Assembly: GCF_022113815.1 (NCBI RefSeq)
Contig: NZ_SGOM01000002.1
Coordinates: 310,001-374,000, forward strand
DNA from: Vibrio cincinnatiensis
Lineage (GTDB): Bacteria; Pseudomonadota; Gammaproteobacteria; Enterobacterales; Vibrionaceae
Direction: 5' to 3'
Length of the DNA: 64,000 nucleotides
Both the position numbers and the translations under genes were made by a program. Numbering within the stretch: position 1 is the first letter of the stretch; the number at the start of each line of letters is the position of its first letter. Below, piece by piece: positions 35,120-44,091 of the stretch. The notes under the pieces were generated by a model. That model was not told the DNA's origin. It saw nothing but the letters and a program-made list of their open reading frames with translations, and made no database searches.

Positions 35120-35364
35120 GTGGTTGTCCTTGCCAATACCATGCTGATAATGATGATCAAGAGGCCAAATTTGCTAGGCGCCCTAATAGGCATTGTGAGG
35201 TGACTCAAGTACAAATCTAAGCTTAGGGTTATATGACAATAATTTACGCCTATTTACCACTGGTTACGACAGTTATTGATCTTGGTTCACATTTTTCACC
35301 GAGAAAACTCAAGGGGGAGAAAAAGGAATGAGCCCTTTACCTTGACGATTGACAACGGTGATCG

Positions 35365-36834
35365 TTAAGAGAGTAGTTCTTTCAATGTTAAGGGTTGCTG
35401 AGTCACGCCTAAATTTTGGGCGGCGGTAAAACCATGTTTATCTTGATAACATAAATTGTGCCAAGCTCGGAAAATGTCTAAGAGAGGCAGAATGCCTCCT
35501 GGGCGTAACTTTCTTCTGGGTTCATTGATGAGCGATTCAAACAGCAATTGAAATCGTTGTTGATAAAATGCAATTTGGCGAGTACTGGCAATAGGGAGCC
35601 AATGCTGTGGTGAGGGATGAGCCCCTGCAAGATAACAGATTCCTTTTGCGGCGTGTTGCTGATTGACAATCGCCCAGCGATCACGCCACCACCCCATCAA
35701 GACAATATCAATGCGCGTAAAAGGTCCAGTCGCTTGCCAATCGTGATCTTCTTCTACATACATGAGGTCAATGGTTTGCTGGCGAATACGCGGTAAGCAC
35801 ACACTGAGTGCGGCGGAGCGTAGTAATGGATCTTGAGGCATAAATAAAGAGACATGGTTGTCGGTGGAACACAAGTCTAATACATGCAGATAATGAGCAT
35901 AAGCGGTATATGGCGGCCGAATTAATGCTCCTTTTGATGGATAGTGAAAGGTGGTGAGATTGCCCATTGGGTCTTCCACATTCCCTCTTGCCAAAATGGT
36001 TTGATATTTTTGATCAATACGTTCTCTCAATAAAGAAGAGGGAGTCGGCATCGGTAAATTTGATTCAGAAGAGTAATCTTGAGGAACAAAGCGAGCTGGG
36101 AGTTGATAAGGATCATGATCACCGGTACGTTGCGCCTCTTCATGCGCGGAATAGTTAACATGTTGGCATAAAATATAGCCAGTTTTGGCATCACCAGTCG
36201 CTATCCATAAAGCCCCATTATTACTGAGCGGTTGCAAAGGGGTAAAGTGGGAAGCAAGTTGATACGAGTGAGCATGATTTACCCAACGAGCATCAATCAT
36301 GGCTAATTTACGGCGGCAACGGCTGGCAATATGCTCAACATGGTCATAAAACGTTTTTGGGTTGATCTTGAGTTTTCGGCAGATCTCTCGAACCGAATAT
36401 CCAGTAAACAGTAGCCCTAATAGGCTTTCTTGCAATGAGAGTTTATGGTTTGCCCCTGACCATTTATCAACAAATGTCGACTGGCAAGCTTTACAGCGAT
36501 AACGTTGACGATCGCCACTGTAACCAAAGGCATGATAAAGCTGTTTATGCGTGTGAACGGATAAGCCGAAATGAGTACAGTCAGTATTACGACATGCGGG
36601 TAACCCATCGCTATGTAATTGACGAAGGCGCCGGAGCTCATTCAGTACGTCGTTGTTATTAAGTAAGGGGGGGAAAGCGCCACATTCACGACAAACCATC
36701 GTTGGACGTTTCGGGTTCGCATGCTGCAAAACATAATGTTTTGCGTCGCTCAAGCCAAAGTTGTTACACGCCAATGTTTTACAAAAGTTGAGTTGTAAAC
36801 CTTCAGCCGCCAGCGGTAATTGGTCATTCGGCAC
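35365..36834 (-). CDS. Zinc-ribbon/HTH protein, domesticated-transposase-like
   Basis: The 489-residue protein has two N-terminal Cys-pair units: LACNNFG...VCRECGAF (about 17-52) and CRNTDCTHFG...RYRCKACQSTFV (about 81-121). A helix-turn-helix follows (SVREICRKLKINPKTFYDHVEHI, about 146-168). This zinc ribbon plus HTH resembles the N-terminal part of IS1-type (InsA/InsB) transposases. The remaining 300 residues include NGALWIATGDAKTGYILCQHV, an RNase-H-like strand pattern, but I cannot place a full DDE triad. No terminal repeats or target duplication flank it. It sits 23 bp after deoD on the same strand, as a stable chromosomal gene would. The function is unknown; a DNA-binding role is likely. 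Confidence 0.7.
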   Translation of the reverse strand: MPNDQLPLAAEGLQLNFCKTLACNNFGLSDAKHYVLQHANPKRPTMVCRECGAFPPLLNNNDVLNELRRLRQLHSDGLPACRNTDCTHFGLSVHTHKQLYHAFGYSGDRQRYRCKACQSTFVDKWSGANHKLSLQESLLGLLFTGYSVREICRKLKINPKTFYDHVEHIASRCRRKLAMIDARWVNHAHSYQLASHFTPLQPLSNNGALWIATGDAKTGYILCQHVNYSAHEEAQRTGDHDPYQLPARFVPQDYSSESNLPMPTPSSLLRERIDQKYQTILARGNVEDPMGNLTTFHYPSKGALIRPPYTAYAHYLHVLDLCSTDNHVSLFMPQDPLLRSAALSVCLPRIRQQTIDLMYVEEDHDWQATGPFTRIDIVLMGWWRDRWAIVNQQHAAKGICYLAGAHPSPQHWLPIASTRQIAFYQQRFQLLFESLINEPRRKLRPGGILPLLDIFRAWHNLCYQDKHGFTAAQNLGVTQQPLTLKELLS

Positions 36835-36857
36835 GATCGCCCCCTCGGGGTATAAAA

Positions 36858-37574
36858 TTAAAAATCGATGTTGATGGCAGTATCCAGTGCGATTTGCATC
36901 ATTTCATGGAATGATTTCTGGCGATCTTCTGAGCTGAGTTTCTCGCCACGTAGGATGTGATCCGAAACCGTCAGAATGGTCAGCGCACGGGCACCGAGAT
37001 CAGCTGCTACTCCATAAATACCTGCCGCTTCCATATCAACACCTAAAATACCAAGGCCCTTCATCTTTTCAAAAATTTCAGGCTCTGGGGTATAGAATAA
37101 ATCAGCGGAAAAAACATTACCGACTTTAACGGCGACTTTGTGCGCTCTCGCTTGATTTACTGCGGTTTCAAGCAGATCGTAATCGGCAATTGCAGCAAAA
37201 TCATGGCCGTTAAAGCGGATACGGTTTACTTTGGAATCGGTAGAAGCTCCCATTCCTATGACCACATCCATTAGTTTCACATCATCACGAATTGCGCCAC
37301 AGCTACCAATTCGAATGATATTTTTTACGCCATATTCAGCAATCAGTTCATGGACATAAATGCTGCATGATGGAATGCCCATCCCATGCCCCATTACCGA
37401 GACCCTCTTGCCTTTATATAACCCTGTGTATCCGAACATATTGCGAACATCACAAACTTGAGTGACCTCTTCTAAGTAAGTTTCAGCAATAAACTTTGCG
37501 CGTAAAGGATCGCCAGGCATGAGCACCGTGTCAGCAAAAGCACCTGGCTGTGCATTAATATGTGGGGTCGGCAT
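36858..37574 (-). CDS. deoD: Purine nucleoside phosphorylase (NP-I family)
   Basis: DeoD splits purine (deoxy)nucleosides with phosphate to free base and (deoxy)ribose-1-phosphate, in the salvage pathway. ATG 37574 has GGAGAACAACG upstream and gives 238 residues, the normal length; a longer open frame to 37688 adds an unrelated hydrophobic stretch. Signatures: [20 protein letters not shown], the phosphate-binding [10 protein letters not shown] region and [12 protein letters not shown], the base-site VDMEAAG, and the catalytic Asp in TVSDHIL. It is likely a homohexamer. As a second deoD copy outside the deo operon, its neighbours do not suggest a specific nucleoside. The zinc-ribbon gene follows 23 bp later. 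Confidence 0.95.
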   Translation of the reverse strand: MPTPHINAQPGAFADTVLMPGDPLRAKFIAETYLEEVTQVCDVRNMFGYTGLYKGKRVSVMGHGMGIPSCSIYVHELIAEYGVKNIIRIGSCGAIRDDVKLMDVVIGMGASTDSKVNRIRFNGHDFAAIADYDLLETAVNQARAHKVAVKVGNVFSADLFYTPEPEIFEKMKGLGILGVDMEAAGIYGVAADLGARALTILTVSDHILRGEKLSSEDRQKSFHEMMQIALDTAINIDF

Positions 37575-37812
37575 GCGTTGTTCTCCAAAAGTTGAAAGGT
37601 CAACATAATAACTAATCATGTTGACGAATAAAAATCGGTTGAAGCAATAGTAGCGAGCAATACCAATGGCTCGTGAGATATAGGTCACAAAATATAGCTA
37701 GTGGTGATTATTTCATTCTATTGATAACTATATGTGTTGGAACTGGTAACGCAACCGATTCGCTTAGCCATTTTTATCACTGCAGCGTATTGAGTCATGG
37801 AAAAGGAATTGT

Positions 37813-37885
37813 GTTATACAATAAATAAATCTGTATAACTTTTAAAGCGTGTGCTATACATTGTACAAGAAAATTTTATGTACAA
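37813..37885. promoter_or_regulatory. Twin inverted repeats, candidate MerR/LitR-type operators
   Basis: GTTATACA (37813-37820) and TGTATAAC (37832-37839) are an inverted repeat with an 11-bp spacer. TTGTACA (37861-37867) and TGTACAA (37879-37885) form a second with the same 11-bp spacer. Both lie upstream of the DUF523-MerR-phr operon. A possible promoter across the first repeat (TTGTGT at 37809, TATAAC at 37834) has a 19-bp spacer, as MerR-controlled promoters do. Assignment to the operon's own MerR regulator is inference. Confidence 0.65.
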
Positions 37886-37933
37886 CCTACTTGTATGGTT
37901 TCGTTACTTACTCTTGGATCGTAAGGGGGCAAT

Positions 37934-38887
37934 ATGACATCTAACCTCATTCGTGTGGGCATCAGTGCCTGTGTACTTGGTGAGCGAGTACGTTTTGATG
38001 CGGGACACAAAGTCAGCCATTTTGTCACCCAAGAGTTAGCCTCATTTTTTGATTTTGTACCGGTTTGTCCGGAAGTGGGCATGGGATTGCCCGTTCCACG
38101 TCCCACTATTCGTTTAGTAGCGGATGAGCAGCGTATTGCTTTAGTGGAAACAAAAGATGCGAGCCGTGATCACACCGAGGCTTTATTACAATATTCGCAG
38201 CAAAAAATCGATCAACTTGCCTCTCAAGCGCTCTGTGGCTACATCGTTTGTGCCAAGTCTCCAACGTGTGGAATGGAACGAGTCAAAGTGTACCGTGAGC
38301 ATGGTGCGGAGAAAAATGGGGTTGGTTTGTATACCGAGCAATTGATAAAACGTATGCCATGGCTACCAATAGAAGAAGATGGGCGACTGAATGATCCGAT
38401 TTTGCGGGAGAACTTCATCACTCGCGTATTTTGTTTGCATGATTTTTATCACAGCTTAGGAAGCCACCCAACGGCGGGTAAGGTGGTGGACTTTCATTCG
38501 CGCTATAAGTTGACACTCATGGCTCATCATCCTCTTTCTTATCAGTATCTTGGCCGGTTAGTTTCGAAGGTGGCTCACTATGAGGTTGATGCCTTCATTC
38601 AAGAATATCGGTTAGGGCTTATGCAGGCGTTAACCTTTCGAGCCAGTCGAAAAAATCAAACCAATGTACTTATGCATGTGCAAGGCTATTTTAAACGTTC
38701 ACTCACTTCGCTGCAGAAAGCCGAGTTGGCTCAAGTGATTGATGAATATCGGCAAGGAATATTACCACTCTTAGCGCCTTTAACCTTAATCAAACATTAT
38801 CTGTCTATGTATCCTGATGCGTATCTTAGCCAGCAAAGTTATCTGAATCCTCATCCTCAGGAGTTGAAATTACGTTATGGATTGTGA
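37934..38887 (+). CDS. DUF523-DUF1722 fusion protein (YbgA/TudS-like)
   Basis: The 317-residue protein joins an N-terminal DUF523 domain (about 5-150) to a C-terminal DUF1722 (YbgA-like) domain (about 185-305). DUF523 includes the [4Fe-4S] thiouracil desulfidase TudS, and the three cluster cysteines fit: C13 (ISACVLG), C45 (VCPEVGMG) and C112 (KSPTCGM). DUF1722 (HSRYKLTLMAHHPLSYQYLG) has no known activity. A desulfurase or nucleobase-repair-linked role is possible, which would suit an operon with a photolyase, but this is not shown. It is the first gene, and its stop overlaps the MerR start by 11 bp. Confidence 0.85.
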   Translation: MTSNLIRVGISACVLGERVRFDAGHKVSHFVTQELASFFDFVPVCPEVGMGLPVPRPTIRLVADEQRIALVETKDASRDHTEALLQYSQQKIDQLASQALCGYIVCAKSPTCGMERVKVYREHGAEKNGVGLYTEQLIKRMPWLPIEEDGRLNDPILRENFITRVFCLHDFYHSLGSHPTAGKVVDFHSRYKLTLMAHHPLSYQYLGRLVSKVAHYEVDAFIQEYRLGLMQALTFRASRKNQTNVLMHVQGYFKRSLTSLQKAELAQVIDEYRQGILPLLAPLTLIKHYLSMYPDAYLSQQSYLNPHPQELKLRYGL

Positions 38888-39692
38888 AGAACATCGTTAC
38901 GCTATTCGTGAAGTGTCGGAGATGACTGGGGTAAAACCGGTTACGTTACGTGCTTGGCAGCGTCGTTATAACTTAATACAGCCTCAGCGTACCGAAAAGG
39001 GGCACCGTTTATACAGCGAGCAAGATATTCGTACGATTCGTCAAATACAAAGTTGGTTGTTAAAAGGGGTTTCCATTGGAAAAGTAGGCCCGTTATTACC
39101 GATCAGTGAACCTGCCGGGGCTGAACTGTCATTTGAGGCGGCAACAGAATTACAAGAGTGTCAGCTGTTACTCGATGCTCTCGCGCAGTTGAACAGAGGG
39201 AAAGCGGCAAATGTACTTGCGACCGTAATGAAAGAATATCCTTTAGATATTGTAGAAAAACAATTGGTTCTTCCCGTTATTGATGCACTTGAAAAGGTGA
39301 AAGGGCCACTCCGTTCTTTGCAAAAAGGGCTATTTAACAGTGTGATGTTAAGTAAGTTATCGAGCATTCTTGAGGCAGAAAATAAAGCCGCCCATAAAGG
39401 AAACGGTTTATGTATCAGTTTTGAGCATTGTGGCAATGTGCTGGCTTGGTTATGGGCTGTTGGCTGGGCTGAGAAAGGATATAACGTGACTTTTCTTGAA
39501 GAGGTGGAAGATATTAGCGGGCTTGTCGGCCATGAGGGAAATACCCGTTACTCGATATTGGCACTATTTTCTTATCGTAATTTACCGGATAACCAACGTA
39601 AGGCGCTATCGGAGCTTAAACCTCAATTTTCTGAGCCTATCTATTTCTCAGAGGTGTTGGCAACGCTAGTCAAACAGGAAGTGAGTCAATGA
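38877..39692 (+). CDS. MerR-family regulator (LitR/CarH-like N-terminus)
   Basis: The 271-residue protein starts with a MerR winged helix (YAIREVSEMTGVKPVTLRAWQRRYNLIQPQRTEKGHRLYSEQDI, read here as about residues 8-52), the form used by B12-dependent LitR/CarH photoreceptors. The remaining part looks like the helical cap of a cobalamin-binding domain, but the Asp-x-His-x-x-Gly B12 signature is not visible. It probably represses its own operon through the inverted repeats upstream. I recall a MerR gene beside the photolyase gene in V. cholerae that is linked to blue-light responses. The start ATG overlaps the upstream stop by 11 bp and the stop overlaps phr by 4 bp. Confidence 0.82.
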   Translation: MDCEEHRYAIREVSEMTGVKPVTLRAWQRRYNLIQPQRTEKGHRLYSEQDIRTIRQIQSWLLKGVSIGKVGPLLPISEPAGAELSFEAATELQECQLLLDALAQLNRGKAANVLATVMKEYPLDIVEKQLVLPVIDALEKVKGPLRSLQKGLFNSVMLSKLSSILEAENKAAHKGNGLCISFEHCGNVLAWLWAVGWAEKGYNVTFLEEVEDISGLVGHEGNTRYSILALFSYRNLPDNQRKALSELKPQFSEPIYFSEVLATLVKQEVSQ

Positions 39693-41116
39693 AACTGGTC
39701 TGGTTGCGACGAGATTTACGGGCAGTGGATAATACGGCTTTACGCTATGCTATTACCAGCACTCAGCCCGTGTATGCACTGTATATTGCAACGCCAAACC
39801 AGTGGCAGCAACAGAATCTTGCTCCTATTCAGGCGGATTTGATCTATCGACGCTTATGTGCATTACAACAAGAATTGGCTGAGTTAAATGTGCCGCTGCT
39901 GTATATGGAATGTGGGGATTTTAGCCAAGCGGCTCATGCCGTGGCAATCTTGTCTCAAGGGCTAGGTGTTGACCAAGTCTTAGTCAATCGTGAGTATGAA
40001 TATAATGAGCAACAACGGGATGGTTTGGCGCAGCAACGGCTGACGGAGCAAGCGATAGATTGGCTCGCATTGGACGATAAGTGTGTGATTCCACCGGGCC
40101 AAGTGCTGACCAAGCAAGGTGAGTACTTTAAAGTTTTTACGCCGTTTAAACGTGCATGGCTCACTCAGTTTACCCCACCCACTATTTTAACCACGCCTGT
40201 TGCGCAAAAAATGACAGTGCCAGAGTCCTTTCGTCATTATTTGTGGAGCGAAGCGCAGCCTTTTACTTACCCGCGTTTGACGAGCGAGGCATGGGCAGCA
40301 GATTTTGATTCCATCCGCCAGCAACTTCGCCAATTTTGCCAACATAGCGTAGAGAACTATCATCAATTGCGTGATTATCCTGCGCAAGAAAGCACGAGCC
40401 GTCTTTCTGCCTACCTCGCCATTGGTGCCCTTTCTGCTCGCCAATGCCTTGCTCGGCTCTATGCTCTATCACAGGAAGGTGTACTGTCTTTAGGGGCTGA
40501 GGTGTGGTTAAGCGAATTCATCTGGCGAGAGTTTTATCAGCACTTAGTGGCATTTGAAGCTAAGCTTTCTAAAGGAAAAGATTTTCACTCTTGGGGAGCA
40601 AAACTTGCTTGGCAGAATGATCGTGCGGCATTTGAACGTTGGTGTGAAGGGCAAACGGGGTTTCCTATTATTGATGCAGCCATGCGTCAACTCAAACAGA
40701 CTGGTTGGATGCACAACCGTTTGAGAATGATAGTGGCAAGTTTTTTAACTAAAGATCTGCATATTGATTGGCGCTGGGGGGAAGCGTATTTTATGCGCCA
40801 TTTGATTGATGGAGACTATGCCGCCAATAATGGCGGTTGGCAGTGGTGTGCATCAACGGGATGTGATGGTCAGCCTTATTTTCGTATTTTTAACCCGATC
40901 ACTCAAGGCGAAAAATTCGACCCAACTGGGCAATTTATTCGCCAATGGGTCCCTGAATTGGCTAAGGTTCCCCTCGTCTATCTTCATACGCCGTGGAAGT
41001 CACCTGCGGTGAACTCTTTGTTATATCCCTCGCCGATGGTTGATCATAAAGCCCAAAGAGAAGTAACCTTGCGTTTATATAAAGAAGCCAAAGAGAGGGA
41101 GAATCGCATTGCGTAA
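39689..41116 (+). CDS. phrB: Deoxyribodipyrimidine (CPD) photolyase
   Basis: This enzyme uses FADH- and blue light to split cyclobutane pyrimidine dimers in DNA. At 475 residues it has the class I layout: an N-terminal Rossmann antenna domain (MKLVWLRRDLRAVDNTAL) and a C-terminal helical FAD domain. Visible marks are TSRLSAYLAIGALSARQC, WLSEFIWREFYQHL, the GQTGFPIIDAAMRQLKQTGW segment, MHNRLRMIVASFLTKDL, and GDYAANNGGWQWCAST with the Trp and Asn used by CPD photolyases. The final FNPITQGEKFDP is also typical. ATGA couples it to the MerR gene. The downstream L,D-transpeptidase start lies within its last codons. Confidence 0.95.
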   Translation: MKLVWLRRDLRAVDNTALRYAITSTQPVYALYIATPNQWQQQNLAPIQADLIYRRLCALQQELAELNVPLLYMECGDFSQAAHAVAILSQGLGVDQVLVNREYEYNEQQRDGLAQQRLTEQAIDWLALDDKCVIPPGQVLTKQGEYFKVFTPFKRAWLTQFTPPTILTTPVAQKMTVPESFRHYLWSEAQPFTYPRLTSEAWAADFDSIRQQLRQFCQHSVENYHQLRDYPAQESTSRLSAYLAIGALSARQCLARLYALSQEGVLSLGAEVWLSEFIWREFYQHLVAFEAKLSKGKDFHSWGAKLAWQNDRAAFERWCEGQTGFPIIDAAMRQLKQTGWMHNRLRMIVASFLTKDLHIDWRWGEAYFMRHLIDGDYAANNGGWQWCASTGCDGQPYFRIFNPITQGEKFDPTGQFIRQWVPELAKVPLVYLHTPWKSPAVNSLLYPSPMVDHKAQREVTLRLYKEAKERENRIA

Positions 41117-42029
41117 TTGGTGGATACTTTTGGTGATGTGGTGGAGTTATGCAACGGTTGGGCAGGCTGCGGTGTATGAGTTTCCTAAAGAAGGCAGTCG
41201 TTTGGTGGGGCAGATGCAATACCATATGGTCAACAAAGGAGAAACCTTAGCGGGGATTGCTCAGCAATATGATGTGGGATTCTTAGCTCTCATGGCGGCC
41301 AATAAAGGCATCGATCCTTTTCTTCCTCCAGAAGATAGCGTGTTAACCATTCCCTCACAAATTATCCTACCGAACGTGCCATACGAAGGTATTGTCATTA
41401 ATTTGGCAGAACTGAGGCTGTATTACTTTCAACCGGAACTGCGTCAAGTTCACATTTTTCCGGTAGGAATTGGTCGAATTGGCCGAGATACTCCCGAAAT
41501 GGAAACCTACATCAGCCAGAAGCGACCCAACCCAACGTGGACGCCACCTCAATCCATTCGGCAGGAATATTTGCAGCGAGGCGTAGAATTGCCGACGGTT
41601 GTGCCTGCTGGGCCGAATAACCCACTTGGAGAATACGCAATGCGTTTGGCGTATGGTTCAGGCGAGTATTTGATTCATGGTACGAACAAGGATTTTGGCA
41701 TTGGTATGCGAGTGAGTGCCGGATGTATTCGTATGGAACCCGAAGATATTGAGTGGTTATTTCAACAAGCAGATCGAGGCATGAAAGTTCGAGTCATTAA
41801 TGAACCGATTAAAGTCACCTTAGAGGCTGATCGTAGCGTCTTTATTGAAGCGCATGAGCCGTTAACTCGTAGTGATGGGAGTAAGAAAATATTGGATTTA
41901 CCCATCGAATTAACGTGGTGGTTGAATGAATTTAATCAATCTGAGGCAAGAGCTCGTGCGGTAATTTTGGCTCAAAATGGCATTCCTGTTGAGGTGGTCG
42001 CACCGCTAAGCCATGAGATGACACCGTAG
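41109..42029 (+). CDS. LysM L,D-transpeptidase (YkuD/ErfK family)
   Basis: The 306-residue periplasmic enzyme should form or exchange 3-3 peptidoglycan cross-links or attach Braun-type lipoproteins. A signal peptide (MRNWWILLVMWWSYATVGQA) is followed by a LysM domain (about 36-82, MVNKGETLAGIAQQYDVGF) and a YkuD domain (about 93-230). The catalytic motif is H190-G-T then S203-A-G-C206-I-R. The TTG at 41109 is the best start: GGGAG lies 8-9 bp upstream and the signal peptide begins at once. It overlaps the photolyase stop by 8 bp, so it is the fourth gene of a tightly coupled operon. Wall remodelling with light and DNA-repair genes is unusual. Confidence 0.9.
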   Translation: MRNWWILLVMWWSYATVGQAAVYEFPKEGSRLVGQMQYHMVNKGETLAGIAQQYDVGFLALMAANKGIDPFLPPEDSVLTIPSQIILPNVPYEGIVINLAELRLYYFQPELRQVHIFPVGIGRIGRDTPEMETYISQKRPNPTWTPPQSIRQEYLQRGVELPTVVPAGPNNPLGEYAMRLAYGSGEYLIHGTNKDFGIGMRVSAGCIRMEPEDIEWLFQQADRGMKVRVINEPIKVTLEADRSVFIEAHEPLTRSDGSKKILDLPIELTWWLNEFNQSEARARAVILAQNGIPVEVVAPLSHEMTP

Positions 42030-42053
42030 TTGCGAGGTCAGATTAAGCCAGAT

Positions 42054-42073
42054 AACAGACTGATTGTCTGGTT
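42054..42073 (+). terminator. Weak hairpin after the photolyase operon
   Basis: CAGAC (42056-42060) pairs with GTCTG (42066-42070) over a 5-nt loop, with AA/TT extensions around a bulge, followed by GTTAATAATT. It may end the operon transcript. Confidence 0.35.
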
Positions 42074-42128
42074 AATAATTAGACGAAAATAACATAATTA
42101 ACGTAAATGTCAGTTAATATGCTACAAT

Positions 42129-42279
42129 CGGTTTTCGTTATGACAATAACCTCTATTGAGAACTTGAGTGTTTCCCTAGGTTCGGCTCGTTATTTTTTCC
42201 GTGAGTCAGAGTGGTTTCACTACAATGGAGACAAGTAAATCTTAGGGGTAGAGCGCTATTTTCAGCGCTCTCTTTTTTT
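42129..42279 (+). ncRNA. Candidate small RNA with strong terminator
   Basis: A strong intrinsic terminator (AGAGCGCT at 42250-42257 and AGCGCTCT at 42264-42271, then CTTTTTTT) lies 220 bp after the last CDS and 318 bp before gltS. A -10-like TACAAT is at 42123-42128, with a poor -35. The transcript between them would be about 140 nt and includes CAATGGAGACAAG and AGGGG stretches. It has no coding frame. I do not recognise it; a long 3' UTR of the photolyase operon or a gltS leader are alternatives. Confidence 0.45.
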
Positions 42280-42596
42280 GTGGTAACGGAAAACTTTGTT
42301 CAAGGCCAAAGGTGATGTGTGTTGTAAAAAAGGAGCCTAATTGATAGGTGCAGACATGACCGTATCGTGCGTACTCATAGCAAAAGGAGCCCCATTCTTC
42401 ACTTGAAGGTGCTCTTTTACATTTTTGGGGAAATGTCGCGTACTAAAACATCGCTTAGTAGCCCCTTTAATTTAGCCTCAGGCGCATCAGTCACGTATAG
42501 AGTACTTTATTTTTAGTCAGCGATAACCGTGAACAAATTACTCAATTAACCCTCAATCATCACGGAGGATGACGAGAATAAAAACGATGAGGTTAT
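42280..42596 (+). promoter_or_regulatory. Upstream region of first gltS
   Basis: About 317 bp without a gene. An imperfect hairpin at 42382-42417 (AAAAGGAGC against GCTCTTTT, one bulge, long loop) precedes TACATTTTT and could end a second short transcript. Ahead of gltS, ACGGAGGATGACG is the nearest ribosome-site-like sequence, with the start at 42597. Confidence 0.35.
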
Positions 42597-43823
42597 ATGA
42601 ATCATTTGATTTCTATCGGGGCACTGGAGTCCTTTTTGGTGGCCATCAGTGTTCTTTTTCTTGGGCATTTCGTGAATGCTCGGCTACCAATTTTAAACAA
42701 GTTTAATATCCCAGAGCCTATTGTCGGTGGCTTAATTATCGCTTGTATCATCACCATTTTGCACTTCAATGGTATCGATTTGGCCTTTGAGCTTCCGTTG
42801 CAGAGCATTTTTATGTTGATGTTCTTTGCGACAGTGGGGTTGGCTGCAAACTACACTCAATTGATTAAAGGGGGCGCTAAAGTTTTCATCTTTTTAGCGG
42901 TCGCCTCATTTTATATCATCATTCAAAATGCTATCGGCATCTCTTTAGCCAGTGCATTAGGGTTGGATCCACTGATGGGCCTTATTGCTGGCTCTATTAC
43001 GTTGTCTGGTGGTCATGGAACTGGCGCAGCATGGTCACAAACATTTCACGATGTGTATGGGCTAGATAATGTGTTAGAAATCGCCATGGCGTCGGCAACA
43101 TTCGGGCTTATTATTGGCGGCATCATTGGTAGCCCAGTGGCTCAACGTTTGGTCGATAAACATAACTTTGAGTCAGAATATGGTCGAGGTTCAAGAACGC
43201 ATGAGCGCTTTCCTGAAGTGGTGACTTATAACGAGAATGAAGAAGACAGTGTGACCGCTAAAACAGTGATTGAGAACCTGTTTTTTCTGCTGATCTGTGT
43301 GACGGGAGCAAAGTATACCGAGCAATGGGTCAGTACTTTTCATATTCCGTGGCTGATGATTCCTGATTTTGTGTATGCTCTGTTTATTGGCGTGCTGATC
43401 ACCAACCTGTTAGAAGTGACAAAAGTGCGTAAAGTTGATGCAGAAACCGTAGACATGTTGGGTACGGTTTCTTTAGCACTCTTTCTTGCGATGGCATTAA
43501 TGAGTTTAAAATTGTGGAATATTTTTGATTTGGCGATTCCATTTTTACTCATATTAGCGGTGCAGTCGGTGATGCTGGCCTTTTTTACTTACTATGTCAC
43601 CTTTAAAGTGATGGGCCGTAACTACGATGCAGCGGTGATTGCGGGAGGACATTGTGGTTTTGGTTTAGGCGCAACGCCAACGGCTGTGATGAATATGGGG
43701 TCGATCGTCAACCGTTTTGGTCCTTCACCGCAAGCGTTTATGGTGGTGCCTATTGTCGGTGCTTTCTTTATCGATATTGTGAACCTGATTATTTTACAAG
43801 GATACATTACGATAATCGGTTAA
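42597..43823 (+). CDS. gltS: Sodium/glutamate symporter GltS, first copy
   Basis: GltS imports glutamate with Na+. The 408-residue protein is mostly membrane-spanning. It has the family's two Gly-rich motifs: AGSITLSGGHGTGAAW (first half) and AGGHCGFGLGATPTAVMNM (second half). The N-terminus FNIPEPIVGGLI is conserved too. A cytoplasmic loop (about residues 195-220; RGSRTHERFPEVVTYNENEED) divides the halves. It is followed by a terminator and then a second, closely related gltS in the same direction. The symbol is by family. Confidence 0.93.
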   Translation: MNHLISIGALESFLVAISVLFLGHFVNARLPILNKFNIPEPIVGGLIIACIITILHFNGIDLAFELPLQSIFMLMFFATVGLAANYTQLIKGGAKVFIFLAVASFYIIIQNAIGISLASALGLDPLMGLIAGSITLSGGHGTGAAWSQTFHDVYGLDNVLEIAMASATFGLIIGGIIGSPVAQRLVDKHNFESEYGRGSRTHERFPEVVTYNENEEDSVTAKTVIENLFFLLICVTGAKYTEQWVSTFHIPWLMIPDFVYALFIGVLITNLLEVTKVRKVDAETVDMLGTVSLALFLAMALMSLKLWNIFDLAIPFLLILAVQSVMLAFFTYYVTFKVMGRNYDAAVIAGGHCGFGLGATPTAVMNMGSIVNRFGPSPQAFMVVPIVGAFFIDIVNLIILQGYITIIG

Positions 43824-43887
43824 CCACACATTGTGTTGTGAAATTTTTACCTGTAGGTCTGAAATTTCAAGTGATCGACTTATCCTC

Positions 43888-43918
43888 AAAAAGGAGCGAA
43901 TACGCTCCTTTTTATTTT
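43888..43918 (+). terminator. Terminator between the gltS copies
   Basis: AAAAAGGAGCG pairs with CGCTCCTTTTT (11 bp, 4-nt AATA loop) followed by ATTTTTA. It isolates the first gltS message. Confidence 0.85.
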
Positions 43919-44091
43919 TATCAGCAAGTGAGAATCCCGAGTAATTAATTTGCCCTTTATTCTTATTAGGTGAGAAAATTGCTTTTCTCGCCTCTAGAAA
44001 TGTCATCCTTCTCTAGGCAACCTGACCTCTATACCCAATCATGGTTTGAATGATGTTCTCAAATCATGAGAAAAAGTAGGACAGAGGTGTT

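Noticed and set aside
35365..36834. Active IS1-type insertion sequence
   Set aside because: No inverted repeats, target duplication or second transposase frame were seen, and the gene is aligned with its neighbours in operon-like spacing.
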